Origin: Flavobacteriaceae bacterium
Lineage (GTDB): Bacteria > Bacteroidota > Bacteroidia > Flavobacteriales > Flavobacteriaceae
DNA: 64,000 nt
Assembly (NCBI GenBank): GCA_016764435.1
Contig: JAESRX010000007.1
Span: forward strand, 1 to 64,000
Direction of reading: 5' to 3'
This document shows positions 33,967 through 43,787 of this stretch, piece by piece (within the stretch, counting starts at the first letter, position 1; each line of letters begins with the position of its first letter). Position numbers and translations under genes: made by a program. The notes beneath the pieces were generated by a model. The model ran no database searches and was not told where the DNA came from. It saw nothing but the letters and a program-made list of their open reading frames with translations.

Positions 33967-36438
33967 CTAATCAAAAAACACAGCATTGGCCATGAATAAT
34001 TTACCATTCTCCCAGAATTGTCGGAACAGCGGGTTGTCTACCATGTAGATGACGTGTCCATTTCCTATTGGTTCTACTCCAAATAAGAGAGAATTCCGTG
34101 CTTTTTTAAGGGCTTTTGATCCTGCAAAACCAATATATTTGGAAGGTGTTTTGTCAAAATAACCAACATTATATCCATCGGATAATAACTGGAAGCTAGT
34201 CGCGCCTAGTTTTAATGAAAAATAATCGTTTCCGTATCCAAAAGCTAAGGGATGAGTGTTGTCTATCGATGCCTTGAAAATAGCACCAGTAATAGTTTCT
34301 GAAATTTTTTCACGCTCTAGTTCACTGTACGGAGTTAAGTTGATACTGTCTTTTTTAGTCTCCTCTTTTTTGTTTTTTAAAGCAAAAGTGTCACTGCTAG
34401 CAAAGGAGTTTAAAGCAGCGCCAATGGTAATCAGTTTTCCGCCGTTCGAGACCCAAGATTTTAATGTTTCCAATTTGTTTTCGGTAAGCAACTCTCCGTA
34501 ATATCCATTAGGAATAATAAGGACAGTGTAATTCCGTAGGTTTTTTGAGTTCACTTGATTTCCTTTAATAATGGTCACAGGGTATTTTAATTGTTGCTCA
34601 AAAAAGTGCCAAACTTCTCCAAAACTTAAAGACGAAGTTTCTTTTCCCGAGAGTATTGCAATCTTTTCTTGACCTATTAAGTGGATGCTTTCTGAACCAA
34701 AATCAGGGCCTTTCTGTACCATTCCAGTACTGGTAGCAACTAATTCCTTGTTGAAGTTCTTACTCAGTAATTCCAGTGTCTCATTAAAATTTACAAGGTG
34801 TTTATTGTCCCTTTTTAAGAGTAATAAGGTTCCTTCTTTAAACACTTCACCAGTAACGGTAATAGGTTTGGTGGTATACCTAACCTTGATGTTACTCGTT
34901 AATAATGCCGTCAAAAATTCGGCGTCAGAAATATGATTCCATTTAGCGATATATCCATAAGAATCCTTGTTGAAATTCAATGAATTGTCACTTAATTTAA
35001 AATCTTCTAAGTTTTCAATGTCAAAAGTTCTACGACTCGCAATAGCGTCTATTCCGTGTGCATATGGTAAACTCCAGGCGGTACTGTCATAAGTGACAGA
35101 ATCACTTAATTTAGACTCAGGTTCTAGTAAGACCTTAATCATGTTAGAATTTTGTTGATTGGCAGGTACAATTACATCTTCTTTTTTTAAGGTGTATTTT
35201 GTTTCCTTTTGGTCGTTGTAGTCATACCCTTTTAGGCTAATGGAACTTCCTGTATAGCTTTTTATATGGTGTAAATCGAGCAATTCAACCAGTCTCGTTA
35301 TTTTGTCTTTATTGCCTTTTAAAATATAACTATTATACGTGCGTTGTTGTGTTGTTTTAAAAAACGACGCGAATTCCTTATTCAATTTGAGGGCGTGTTT
35401 TGAACTCATTTCTACCGTAGAAATACCTGTAGATGTGTGATGGGCAATACGGTCTTTTAAGGTCAATATAAATCCTTCTTTGGTCTGCACGCCTAAACCT
35501 GCTTTTCCATGTCCTGCTTGTTCGTAGGTCATTCCAACAGCGCCCATGTAGGTAGGGTAGGTGTCTCCATAGCTAGGGTAGAATAGATCAAAAAATTGCT
35601 TTGTAAAATACAACCAGCCTTCTTGGTCAAAATGTTGGGCATTATTGGCGCCTACACAATGTTGAAATTCACGTTGCCATGGTGTAATAATTTCGTGAAA
35701 CGGTGCTGCTGCTGGAGCAAAATAATAGGGGTCATTGTAAAATTGTTCATGAAAATCTACATGTACATGTGGCATCCATTGTAAATAGACATTTAAGCGT
35801 TGTTGAGTTTCTACTTGAGTTGCCCATGCCCAGTCTCGGTTCAAATCAAATAAATAATGATTGGGTCTACCACTTGGCCAAGGTTCGTTATGCTCAGTGG
35901 CTAATGGATCTGTATTATAAGGAGTACTTTTTACTTGATTGTACCAGTTTACATAACGGTCTCTTCCATCAGGATTCAGAGAAGGGTCTAAAATAACCAC
36001 GGTGTTTTTTAGTAATTCCTGTCTGTTTGTGATTAATTGATATGCGGTTTCCATGGCTGCTTCGGAACTAGATGCTTCGTTTCCATGGACATTATAACTC
36101 ATCCATACAATGGCTATTTCAGGAGTAGATTTCGCCTTGTTTTGGCTGTTTTCTATATTTTGAAGTCGTATGTTTTCAATGTTTTTAATGTTTTCTTCAC
36201 TAGAAATAATGACATAAGTCAAGGCGCGCTTTTCGGTGGTTTCTCCATACTTTTTGTACAAAACAGCCGTAGAATTGTGATCTAGATAGTTGAAATAATC
36301 AACTATTTTATGATTTGGATGAAATTGACTTCCAATTTCATGTCCAAAATAGTCAGATGGACTTTTGATGGACTGGGCATGTATGACACTTACAAAAATA
36401 AGAGAAAGTGTTAAAATAAGGGATTGTATTCTAGTCAT
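33967..36438 (-). CDS. Secreted M14-family zinc carboxypeptidase-like protein
   Basis: An 823-residue protein with a signal peptide (ends VSVIHAQ). Residues 45-390 are an M14 peptidase domain: the zinc ligands are in NVHGNEASSSE near 113-123 and in VHVDFHEQ near 229-236, and DPSLNPDGRDRY is conserved. The C-terminal half (about 590-820) resembles a class-I glutamine-amidotransferase-like sandwich (WVSNGGKLITIGAAL) without a clear catalytic triad. No T9SS tail is present, so it is probably periplasmic. Such proteins likely trim peptides scavenged from outside. Monocistronic, converging on rimO. Confidence 0.9.
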   Translation of the reverse strand: MTRIQSLILTLSLIFVSVIHAQSIKSPSDYFGHEIGSQFHPNHKIVDYFNYLDHNSTAVLYKKYGETTEKRALTYVIISSEENIKNIENIRLQNIENSQNKAKSTPEIAIVWMSYNVHGNEASSSEAAMETAYQLITNRQELLKNTVVILDPSLNPDGRDRYVNWYNQVKSTPYNTDPLATEHNEPWPSGRPNHYLFDLNRDWAWATQVETQQRLNVYLQWMPHVHVDFHEQFYNDPYYFAPAAAPFHEIITPWQREFQHCVGANNAQHFDQEGWLYFTKQFFDLFYPSYGDTYPTYMGAVGMTYEQAGHGKAGLGVQTKEGFILTLKDRIAHHTSTGISTVEMSSKHALKLNKEFASFFKTTQQRTYNSYILKGNKDKITRLVELLDLHHIKSYTGSSISLKGYDYNDQKETKYTLKKEDVIVPANQQNSNMIKVLLEPESKLSDSVTYDSTAWSLPYAHGIDAIASRRTFDIENLEDFKLSDNSLNFNKDSYGYIAKWNHISDAEFLTALLTSNIKVRYTTKPITVTGEVFKEGTLLLLKRDNKHLVNFNETLELLSKNFNKELVATSTGMVQKGPDFGSESIHLIGQEKIAILSGKETSSLSFGEVWHFFEQQLKYPVTIIKGNQVNSKNLRNYTVLIIPNGYYGELLTENKLETLKSWVSNGGKLITIGAALNSFASSDTFALKNKKEETKKDSINLTPYSELEREKISETITGAIFKASIDNTHPLAFGYGNDYFSLKLGATSFQLLSDGYNVGYFDKTPSKYIGFAGSKALKKARNSLLFGVEPIGNGHVIYMVDNPLFRQFWENGKLFMANAVFFD

Positions 36439-36608
36439 TTATTTTGGTTTGAATGTCAAAAATAAGGAATAATATTTATAAGAAAGACGGAAGATTGAAT
36501 TTTATAGTTGAAGGATTTTTTTAAAAAAAGTAAAGAATACATTTTACAATAGTACTTCCGTTTTTTAGTCATCAAAAAATCCCTTATTTTTAACGAAAAT
36601 TTGAAACA

Positions 36609-37256
36609 ATGGATACATCAGACTGTCGTGTCAATTTACAAGAGCATTGGGATAAAGCCTATGAGAAAAATCCTACGGAGAAATTAGGGTGGTTTGAAGA
36701 AGTACCTACATTGAGTTTGGAGTTTATCGCTCGCTGTAAGTTGAAGGAAAATGCAAAAATATTTATAGCAGGAGCAGGATCATCCACTTTAATGGATGCT
36801 TTATTAGACTTAAATTACACCCAGTTAATAGCCAATGATATCTCAAGAGAAGCGTTAGAACTTCTAGAAAAGCGCCTTTCGGACTCTCAAAAAGCACATC
36901 TGACATGTATCGTAGATGATTTAACGAAACCTACCATATTAAAAGATATTAAAGGGATTGAGTTATGGTATGATCGAGCGGTGGTTCATTTTTTCTTAAA
37001 AAAAGAAGAGCAACAGGCTTATTTTAATTTGATACAATCCAATGTGAAAATAGGAGGCTATGTTTTATTAGCTGCTTTTGCGTTGGATGGTGCTGAAAAA
37101 TGCTGTGGTTTGGAGGTTTTTAGATACACTACACAAATGTTCCAAGATAGGCTAGGGGATCATTTTAAATTACTTAAAGACGTGAACCACACTTTTATCA
37201 ATCCATTTGGAGATTCTAGAGCTTATGTTTATACCTTATTTCAACGAAAAGAATAA
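36609..37256 (+). CDS. Class I SAM-dependent methyltransferase
   Basis: A 215-residue methyltransferase of the thiopurine-methyltransferase/UbiE-like type. It opens LQEHWDKAYEKNPTEKLGWFEE, and the SAM-binding motif I is IFIAGAGSSTLMDALL near residues 49-64, with acidic residue ND in motif II (IANDISREAL). Substrate unknown. It is 6 bases upstream of bshC, so the two are co-transcribed, which hints at a small-molecule thiol substrate, but this is only inference. Confidence 0.85.
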   Translation: MDTSDCRVNLQEHWDKAYEKNPTEKLGWFEEVPTLSLEFIARCKLKENAKIFIAGAGSSTLMDALLDLNYTQLIANDISREALELLEKRLSDSQKAHLTCIVDDLTKPTILKDIKGIELWYDRAVVHFFLKKEEQQAYFNLIQSNVKIGGYVLLAAFALDGAEKCCGLEVFRYTTQMFQDRLGDHFKLLKDVNHTFINPFGDSRAYVYTLFQRKE

Positions 37257-37262
37257 AATTCA

Positions 37263-38870
37263 ATGACTACATACCATATAAAATATAAAGACACGGGTTA
37301 TTTTTCAGACATTATTTGTGATTATATCGCAAAGGATACCACTTTGGATCCTTTTTATGGAAATTTCCCTAACATAGAAGGATTTAAAGCACAACTGGAG
37401 TTGAAAGCTGCTTCTTTTCCTCAAGCGCATCGTGAAACTTTAGTGACCGCTTTAGGAAATCAATATAAAGGTATCGTAAAAAGTAAATTGACGACTGAAA
37501 ACATGTCATTGTTGCGTGACAGTAATACCTTTACAATTACGACAGGGCATCAGTTAAATATTTTCACAGGACCTTTGTATTTTTTATATAAGATAGTGTC
37601 TGTGATTAATTTGACGGTAAAATTAAAAAAGGAATTTCCAAGCTGTAATTTTGTACCTGTCTATTGGATGGCAACAGAAGATCACGATTTTGAGGAGATC
37701 AACTATTTTAAGATAAAGGGGAAGAAGGTTCGATGGAATCGCAGTTCTTCTGGGGCAGTAGGGCATTTAAAAAACGAAGATTTTAAAAAGGTATTTGATC
37801 AGTTTTCTACATTAATTGGATCAAGTAAAAAGGCGGATGAGTTAAAAGAATTGTTTAGAGCTTCTTATTTGGAACACGATACGCTGACAGAAGCTTCTCG
37901 TTATTTAGTCAATGAAATTTTTGGAGATAAAGGCTTAGTGATTCTAGATGGAGATGCTTCATCTCTTAAAACGTTATTTCGTCCATATATAAAAGAAGAC
38001 TTGTTTAAAAACACGAGTTTCAATGAAGTATCAAAGAGTATCCAAGCGCTGAAAAATGTAGGTAAAAAGTATAAAATTCAAGTAAATCCTCGGGAGATAA
38101 ATCTGTTTTACTTAACAGAGGGCTTGCGAGAACGTATCATTGAAAGAGAGAATCAGTTTGTGATTAACAATACGGGTATTGTTTTTTCCAAAGAAGCTAT
38201 TTTATTGGAATTGGAGAGGCATCCCGAGCGGTTTAGTCCCAATGTAATAATGCGTCCATTATTTCAGGAAGTAATCTTGCCTAATCTATGTTATGTTGGT
38301 GGAGGTGGAGAAATTGCGTATTGGTTTGAACTAAAACGCTATTTTGATTCAGTACAGGTACCTTTTCCTATTTTGTTATTGCGTAATTCGGCCTTGATGA
38401 TCACTAAAAAACAATTAGAGAAATCTAAAAAATTAGGATTGAGTTTACGGGATTTGTTTAAAAATCAGCAAGAGTTGATTGTAGATCGGGTCAAAGAAAA
38501 ATCAGCGATAAAAATAGATTTCTCGGAGCAAAGAGCTGTATTGAAAACTCAATTTGAGGACTTGAAGATCGTGGCAAAAGAAACTGATAAATCATTCTTA
38601 GGTGCAGTAAACGCACAGGAGAAAAAACAGTTGAATGGACTTGATGTATTAGAAAAACGTCTGTTAAAAGCACAGAAAAGAACCATGTATGATATGGTCA
38701 CGCGTATTCAAAACTTACAAGACGAATTGTTTCCATCGAATAGTTTGGAAGAGCGACATCGTAATTTTTCGGAATATTATGAGCAATATGGGGACCTCTT
38801 ATATTCTTCGTTGTTTGAAGCATTGGATCCCTTAAAATTAGAGTTTACGGTGGTAGAAATGCCAGTATAA
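37263..38870 (+). CDS. bshC: Bacillithiol biosynthesis cysteine-adding enzyme BshC
   Basis: The putative last enzyme of bacillithiol synthesis, adding cysteine to glucosamine-malate. It is 535 residues with the Rossmann core motifs TTGHQLNIFTGPLYFLYK near residues 92-109 and VYWMATEDHDFEEIN near 134-148, then RPLFQEVILPNLCYVGGGGE. A coiled-coil lies near 430-500. It shows that the organism probably uses bacillithiol. bshA and bshB are not in the window. Confidence 0.94.
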   Translation: MTTYHIKYKDTGYFSDIICDYIAKDTTLDPFYGNFPNIEGFKAQLELKAASFPQAHRETLVTALGNQYKGIVKSKLTTENMSLLRDSNTFTITTGHQLNIFTGPLYFLYKIVSVINLTVKLKKEFPSCNFVPVYWMATEDHDFEEINYFKIKGKKVRWNRSSSGAVGHLKNEDFKKVFDQFSTLIGSSKKADELKELFRASYLEHDTLTEASRYLVNEIFGDKGLVILDGDASSLKTLFRPYIKEDLFKNTSFNEVSKSIQALKNVGKKYKIQVNPREINLFYLTEGLRERIIERENQFVINNTGIVFSKEAILLELERHPERFSPNVIMRPLFQEVILPNLCYVGGGGEIAYWFELKRYFDSVQVPFPILLLRNSALMITKKQLEKSKKLGLSLRDLFKNQQELIVDRVKEKSAIKIDFSEQRAVLKTQFEDLKIVAKETDKSFLGAVNAQEKKQLNGLDVLEKRLLKAQKRTMYDMVTRIQNLQDELFPSNSLEERHRNFSEYYEQYGDLLYSSLFEALDPLKLEFTVVEMPV

Positions 38871-38879
38871 GGCACAAAA

Positions 38880-38911
38880 AAAGCGCCTAATTCAAAAAAG
38901 CGCTTTCTTTA
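38880..38911 (+). terminator. Terminator of the methyltransferase-bshC operon
   Basis: AAAGCGC / GCGCTTT arms (38880-38886, 38900-38906) followed by CTTT. The stem is short, so moderate confidence. The remaining 38912-39311 is AT-rich with no ORF, repeat or RNA that I can support. Confidence 0.6.
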
Positions 38912-39311
38912 ACTCATTTAATTTTACAAATGAAAACAAAGAGTAACTAATTCTTTGATTCATAAAGGATATATTCAATTCTTATGCCACAAAACACCTT
39001 TGGGTGTTAATTATTTGTTAAGAGGAATTACTGTTTTTTAGTGTGGTGTATATAAGTGGTTTACGCTGGTGGGCTTTTTAGAAATAGCTAGTGTTATTCC
39101 TGAAAAAAACTTGTTGGGAATAATTTATTTTTTATTTAAGAGTCGTTTTTTTTAGGCGGTCTTGGATTCATAATAGAAGGATAGTCGAAGCTATCTTTCT
39201 GTTTTATGACAAGTAGAGAAGGAGAAAGGACTGGATTAAACGTTCCTAGGTACGCTATTTACATCCGTCTTTTTTAAGAGGGATTGTGAATTGTTTAGAT
39301 AAACAAAAAAA

Positions 39312-39344
39312 AGAGCGCATTAGCTTTGAAATCTGATGCGCTCT
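39312..39344 (-). terminator. Terminator of lipA
   Basis: Arms AGAGCGCAT and ATGCGCTCT with a 15-base loop. On the minus strand the stem is followed by eight T. Confidence 0.8.
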
Positions 39345-39366
39345 GAATGTTTTAAAAGAAAAAAGA

Positions 39367-40239
39367 CTAGGCTAAATGCTTATGTGCTTTATAAGAAGAG
39401 CGCACTAAAGCACCGCTTTCTACATGTCTAAAACCAAGTTCTTTTCCAATGATTTCATATTTTTTAAATTGCTCAGGAGTGATGAATTCTACTACAGGCA
39501 AATGTTTTTTAGATGGTTGTAAGTATTGACCAATAGTTACAATATCTACTTGAGCGTTTTTCAAGTCGTTTAGAGTCTCAATAACTTCCGCTTCTGTTTC
39601 ACCGAGGCCGAGCATAATTCCAGATTTAGTTCTGGGCTGCCCTTGTTCCTTCATGTATTTTAACACGGCCAGACTACGGTCGTATTTCGCTTGAATTCGA
39701 ACCTCTCTAGTCAAGCGCCTTACGGTTTCCAAGTTGTGGGAAATGATCTCTGGCTTTACGGCTAAAATACGATCAATATTGGTTTCGTTTCCTTGAAAGT
39801 CAGGAATCAATGTTTCTAAGGTCGTACTAGGGTTAGTCCTACGGATGGCTTGTATCGTTTCTGCCCAAATAATAGAACCTCCATCTTTAATGTCATCTCT
39901 GTCTACCGAAGTAATTACGGCATGTTTAATTTTCATTAATTTAATAGAGCGAGCTACCTTTTCTGGTTCTTCCCAATCTACCGTTTCTGGACGGCCAGTA
40001 AGCACTCCGCAAAATCCACAAGATCGGGTGCAAATGTTTCCCAAAATCATAAAAGTTGCTGTTCCTTCGGTCCAACATTCTCCCATGTTAGGACAGCTCC
40101 CACTGGTACAGATGGTATTTAACTTATATTTGTCTACGACAGCACGTAGTTCGGTATATTTTTTTCCTATAGGTAGTTTTACTCGCAGCCATTTAGGCTT
40201 TTTCTCTCTACCAGGTATTATTACAGATTCGTTAGACAT
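39367..40239 (-). CDS. lipA: Lipoyl synthase
   Basis: A radical-SAM enzyme that inserts two sulfurs into octanoyl groups on lipoyl domains. The 290-residue protein has the auxiliary-cluster cysteines in CTSGSCPNMGECW near residues 44-56 and the radical-SAM CTRSCGFC near 71-78. The C-terminal RSSYKAH motif supplies the auxiliary-cluster serine. A minus-strand TAATTTTG box (40257-40264) is 17 bases before the ATG. Confidence 0.97.
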   Translation of the reverse strand: MSNESVIIPGREKKPKWLRVKLPIGKKYTELRAVVDKYKLNTICTSGSCPNMGECWTEGTATFMILGNICTRSCGFCGVLTGRPETVDWEEPEKVARSIKLMKIKHAVITSVDRDDIKDGGSIIWAETIQAIRRTNPSTTLETLIPDFQGNETNIDRILAVKPEIISHNLETVRRLTREVRIQAKYDRSLAVLKYMKEQGQPRTKSGIMLGLGETEAEVIETLNDLKNAQVDIVTIGQYLQPSKKHLPVVEFITPEQFKKYEIIGKELGFRHVESGALVRSSYKAHKHLA

Positions 40240-40438
40240 ATCTTTAAAATTGACTGCAAAATTACAAAGAAAAAAAGGAATAGAATGTACTATTTTAAAG
40301 AGTTAATGTAGAAGATTTGAAAATAATAGAATTAGTAGGGAGTTCGTATTAAGAGCGCGGGCTATATACGGAAGTTTTGGAGGCTTTTTAAGCAAATCCA
40401 AGACGGTAGTGAAAGGAGATAGTATCTTTTAAAAAGAA

Positions 40439-41047
40439 TTACTGATGGCTTTTATGAGCAGAAATTACGGTAGCTAATATCTTTTTAGCTCTTAATAGTT
40501 TTACTTTTATATTTCCAATTGGTTCATTCAGTTCTGAAGCTATTTCTTTATAACTTAATTCTCTGAAATAGCGTAAGTTTATGATTTCCTGGTGGTGAGG
40601 TTTTAATTGTTTGATGAAATTTAACAACCGATTTAGATTTTGCTCATTAATTAAGACATCTTCTGCGGAAGGTGCGTCATCAGAAATTTTATAAGCACCA
40701 GATTCTTTTTTGTGAATAGAAATGGTTTCTGTTTGATGCTTTCGATAATGATCTATGAGGATGTTTTTTGAAATGGTAATTAACCAGGTTTTAAAATTGT
40801 ATTGATCGTTGTATAAATGAATTTTATCAAAAGCTTTGGCAAATGTTTTTATGGTAATATCTTGAGCCTCGTCTTCATCGGATGTTTTAGAAAACTGAAA
40901 ATTATAGACATCACTCCAGTACGAATTTAACAAGGTGTTAAACGCTTTTTCATTTTTATCCTTTGCTTTTTCTATCAGGAAGCTGATTTCTTTTTTGTGT
41001 GGTGACAATAGAAAAGAATTTAATTCAATTTTTATAAAGGTACTCAA
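40439..41047 (-). CDS. ECF-type RNA polymerase sigma factor
   Basis: A 202-residue sigma-70-family protein. Region 2 (about 30-100) includes DEDEAQDITIKTFAKAFDKI and FKTWLITISKNILIDHYRK. Region 4 (about 140-195) has LKPHHQEIINLRYFRELSYKEIASELNEPIGNIKVKL. It lacks regions 1 and 3, as usual for ECF factors. No membrane anti-sigma factor is adjacent. The upstream neighbour is a small NqrM-like protein; the downstream neighbour is lipA, with a 199-base gap. Regulon unknown. Confidence 0.9.
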   Translation of the reverse strand: MSTFIKIELNSFLLSPHKKEISFLIEKAKDKNEKAFNTLLNSYWSDVYNFQFSKTSDEDEAQDITIKTFAKAFDKIHLYNDQYNFKTWLITISKNILIDHYRKHQTETISIHKKESGAYKISDDAPSAEDVLINEQNLNRLLNFIKQLKPHHQEIINLRYFRELSYKEIASELNEPIGNIKVKLLRAKKILATVISAHKSHQ

Positions 41048-41165
41048 TTAAAAGTACTTCAAAACAATAAGGAGCTCTATTTTTTCAGAAGACTCGAATA
41101 ACAATTGTAAGCAACAATGCGTGAAGATCATTAGTTACAATTGTTTAAGTGTTCGAGTTTTAGTG

Positions 41166-41351
41166 TTATTTATTTTCACAGTCTTCGGGTAATTTTCCGC
41201 AAAAGCCACAAGGCTCTCCGTCTTTATTTAGAACAGGACTTTGACTGGCGCAAGTTCCTGCAAATTTACCGTCTTTTTTTGCCCATATTTTTATAGCAAT
41301 CCCTGCAAATCCAAGGGCTAACATTCCTATTGTAATTAATACTAGTTTCAT
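41166..41351 (-). CDS. Small membrane protein with cysteine motif, NqrM-like
   Basis: A 61-residue protein with one N-terminal membrane helix (LVLITIGMLALGFAGIAIKIW) followed by a short tail with four cysteines: GTCASQS, then CGFCGKLPEDC. The arrangement resembles NqrM, the factor that delivers iron to the Na+-pumping NADH:quinone reductase. It is a common small protein in Flavobacteriia, often annotated only as membrane or secreted protein. The nqr operon is not in the window, so the NqrM assignment rests on pattern alone. Confidence 0.6.
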   Translation of the reverse strand: MKLVLITIGMLALGFAGIAIKIWAKKDGKFAGTCASQSPVLNKDGEPCGFCGKLPEDCENK

Positions 41352-41540
41352 AGTGTAAATAAATTATGTGCAAAGATAAAATATTTTCAAATGTTACTAT
41401 TTATAATTCAAGTAATTATTTAAAAATTAATCAATTGATATACAGTGTCTTGTGTTTTTTAAGGTGTTTTTTGTTAAATGAAAGCCTTTTTTATGGAAAA
41501 TAATGACATGACTTATGATTTAGGGGCTGTATAATTATGA

Positions 41541-41572
41541 AAAAGACCCATCTTTAGGAGGGGTCTTTTTTG
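41541..41572 (-). terminator. Terminator of the EF-G paralogue gene
   Basis: AAAAGACCC / GGGTCTTTT arms (41541-41549, 41561-41569) with flanking T/A tracts. Confidence 0.75.
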
Positions 41573-41586
41573 CTTTTAAAGAGCGG

Positions 41587-43692
41587 TTAATTAATGGTTG
41601 TCAATTCTTTCTGAACGTTATTTGGGACTAGTTCAAAAGAAAAGAATTTGGTACTAAATGATCCTCTACCTCGGGTAATGGATCTTAAAGTAGTGGAGTA
41701 TTTATACATTTCAGCTTGCGGAGTTAAGGCTTTTATTTTTTGATATTTCCCTTCGCTTTCCATGCCTAAAATTACGGACCTTCTCGCTTGTAAATCAGTC
41801 ATTACATTTCCCATTAATTCTTCAGGTACTTTTACATTTAAATTATTTACAGGTTCTAGTAATTTTGGTTTTGCATTTAAAAAGGCCGCTTTAAATGCAT
41901 GGGCTCCAGCTATTTTAAAAGAGATATCATTAGAATCTACCGAGTGCATTTTTCCATCAAAAAGCATTACCCGAATGTCTCTAGCATATGAGCCTGTAAG
42001 TGGACCTGTCTCCATTACTTCTAAGATTCCTTTTTTTATTGCGGGTAAATAACGGGCATCTATAGCGCCTCCAACAATACAGTTATAGAAAACTAGTTTT
42101 CCTCCCCAAGGTAATTCTTCAACGTCTTTTCCTCTAATATTAAATCCTTCAGGTTCTGGCATGTCCTCGAAATAAGGTTCTATTTTTAGATGTACTTCTC
42201 CAAATTGTCCAGAACCTCCAGATTGTTTTTTGTGTTTGTAACTGGTGGTTGCTGCACGTTGAATGGTTTCTCTATAGGCTATTTTAGGTTGTTTAAAAGT
42301 AACTTCTATTCCGTAAATATTAGTTAAACTCCATTGGATGGTGGCCAAGTGAAGTTCTCCTTGGCAAGAGAGTATTTGCTGTTTTAATTCTTTGGAGTAG
42401 GTGATGTTTACTGTGGGGTCTTGACTGTGAATGCGTTTTAAAGCTTCGGCTAGTTTTTCTTCGTCTTTTTTATTGACGGCGTTGATGCATTTATGAATTC
42501 TAGCTTCAGGGTATATGATTGGTTTTATACAGATAGGATGTTCTATGTCATGTAACGTGTCATTTGTTTCTGTACATTTTAATTTTAATGTTGCTCCGAT
42601 GTCACCGGCGGTTAGTTTTTCTACCAATTGCCTCTTTTTACCATTCATTATAAATAGTTGGTTGATGGTTTCTAGCTCTCCGCTTCTTGAGTTCACTAAT
42701 TTGTCATTTTGTTTTAGCTCACCCGATTTTACTTTAAAAAAACTTATTTGACCTAAGTTTGGTTCGTATAGGGTCTTAAAGATAAACAAGGAAGTAGGGG
42801 CTTCTGTTTTACATTCAATAATAGTTCCATTGGCGCTTTGTTCCTCCCTTAAATCAGCCGCTCCTGGCGCTACATTGTCAATAAAACCCATCAGTCTTCC
42901 GCTTCCCATATCTAATAACGCAGACAAACAAAAAACAGGAATTAATTGTTGGTTTAACATTCCTTTTTTGATGCCTTCTCGCATTTCATCTTCTGATAGT
43001 GTGCCTTTTTCAAAAAACAACTCCATTAGGTCCTCGTCATTTTCTGCTGCTTTTTCTATCAATTCGTTTTGTAAGTAGGTGGCTTTTTCGAGTTCTTTTT
43101 TAGGAATGGAATGTTTTTCAGGTTTGCCTCCTTTAGGGCCAAATTTATAGAGTTTCATTTTTAAAACATCTATAATACACTGAGCGCCATCCATCATAGT
43201 TGGATATTGAATTTGCACGGCATTATTGCCTACAAGTGCTGTGATGCTTTTTAAACTATCTTCAAAATTAGCTTTTGGATGGTCTATTTGATTGATGACA
43301 AATAAGGATGGTTTGTTAAAACGATTGATGTATTCCCAAATAATTTCAGTGCCTATTTCCACGCCTTGTTGCGCATTTATGACGGTAACAACAGAATCTG
43401 CTACATGCATGGTAGAGGCAACTTCGCCAATAAAATCATCCAATCCAGGAGTATCTATGATGTTTATTTTGTAATTTCTCCATTCGGTATGAATAGGTGT
43501 TGCATATACCGATGTTGTGCGTTCGTGTTCAATGTCGTGATGGTCGGCAACAGTGTTTTTATTTTCGACACTCCCACGACGATTGACTAATCCAGCTTCG
43601 AATAACATCGTCTCTGCAAGGGTAGTTTTCCCACTTTTATGGGCACCTACAAAGGCGATGTTTTTAATGTGTTTGTCATCATAAATTTTCAT
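41587..43692 (-). CDS. Elongation factor G-like GTPase (EF-G paralogue)
   Basis: A 701-residue translational GTPase of EF-G length and domain order: G domain, domain II near 300-375, III, IV near 475-600 (the KQSGGSGQFGEVHL block) and V. G1 is GAHKSGKTT near residues 16-24 and G4 is NQID. The switch motifs differ from housekeeping EF-G: switch I has ERTTSV in place of RGITI, and G3 is DTPGLDDF in place of DTPGHVDF, so the catalytic histidine is a leucine. This is the EF-G2-type paralogue seen in many bacteria. It is probably not the main translocase; roles in stress or recycling are inference. It stands between namZ and the NqrM-like gene. Confidence 0.88.
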   Translation of the reverse strand: MKIYDDKHIKNIAFVGAHKSGKTTLAETMLFEAGLVNRRGSVENKNTVADHHDIEHERTTSVYATPIHTEWRNYKINIIDTPGLDDFIGEVASTMHVADSVVTVINAQQGVEIGTEIIWEYINRFNKPSLFVINQIDHPKANFEDSLKSITALVGNNAVQIQYPTMMDGAQCIIDVLKMKLYKFGPKGGKPEKHSIPKKELEKATYLQNELIEKAAENDEDLMELFFEKGTLSEDEMREGIKKGMLNQQLIPVFCLSALLDMGSGRLMGFIDNVAPGAADLREEQSANGTIIECKTEAPTSLFIFKTLYEPNLGQISFFKVKSGELKQNDKLVNSRSGELETINQLFIMNGKKRQLVEKLTAGDIGATLKLKCTETNDTLHDIEHPICIKPIIYPEARIHKCINAVNKKDEEKLAEALKRIHSQDPTVNITYSKELKQQILSCQGELHLATIQWSLTNIYGIEVTFKQPKIAYRETIQRAATTSYKHKKQSGGSGQFGEVHLKIEPYFEDMPEPEGFNIRGKDVEELPWGGKLVFYNCIVGGAIDARYLPAIKKGILEVMETGPLTGSYARDIRVMLFDGKMHSVDSNDISFKIAGAHAFKAAFLNAKPKLLEPVNNLNVKVPEELMGNVMTDLQARRSVILGMESEGKYQKIKALTPQAEMYKYSTTLRSITRGRGSFSTKFFSFELVPNNVQKELTTIN

Positions 43693-43787
43693 AAGCCTAT
43701 AAATTTAAAGTGAAACAATCCTTAAATTTACGGACTTATCAACTGAGAAAACATGATATATGTTAGTGTTTTACTGTGAGTTAAGTG

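Noticed and set aside
38912-39311. A small RNA gene or hidden ORF in the gap between bshC and lipA
   Set aside because: Apart from the two terminators I found no promoter with a start, no open frame of useful length and no convincing fold.
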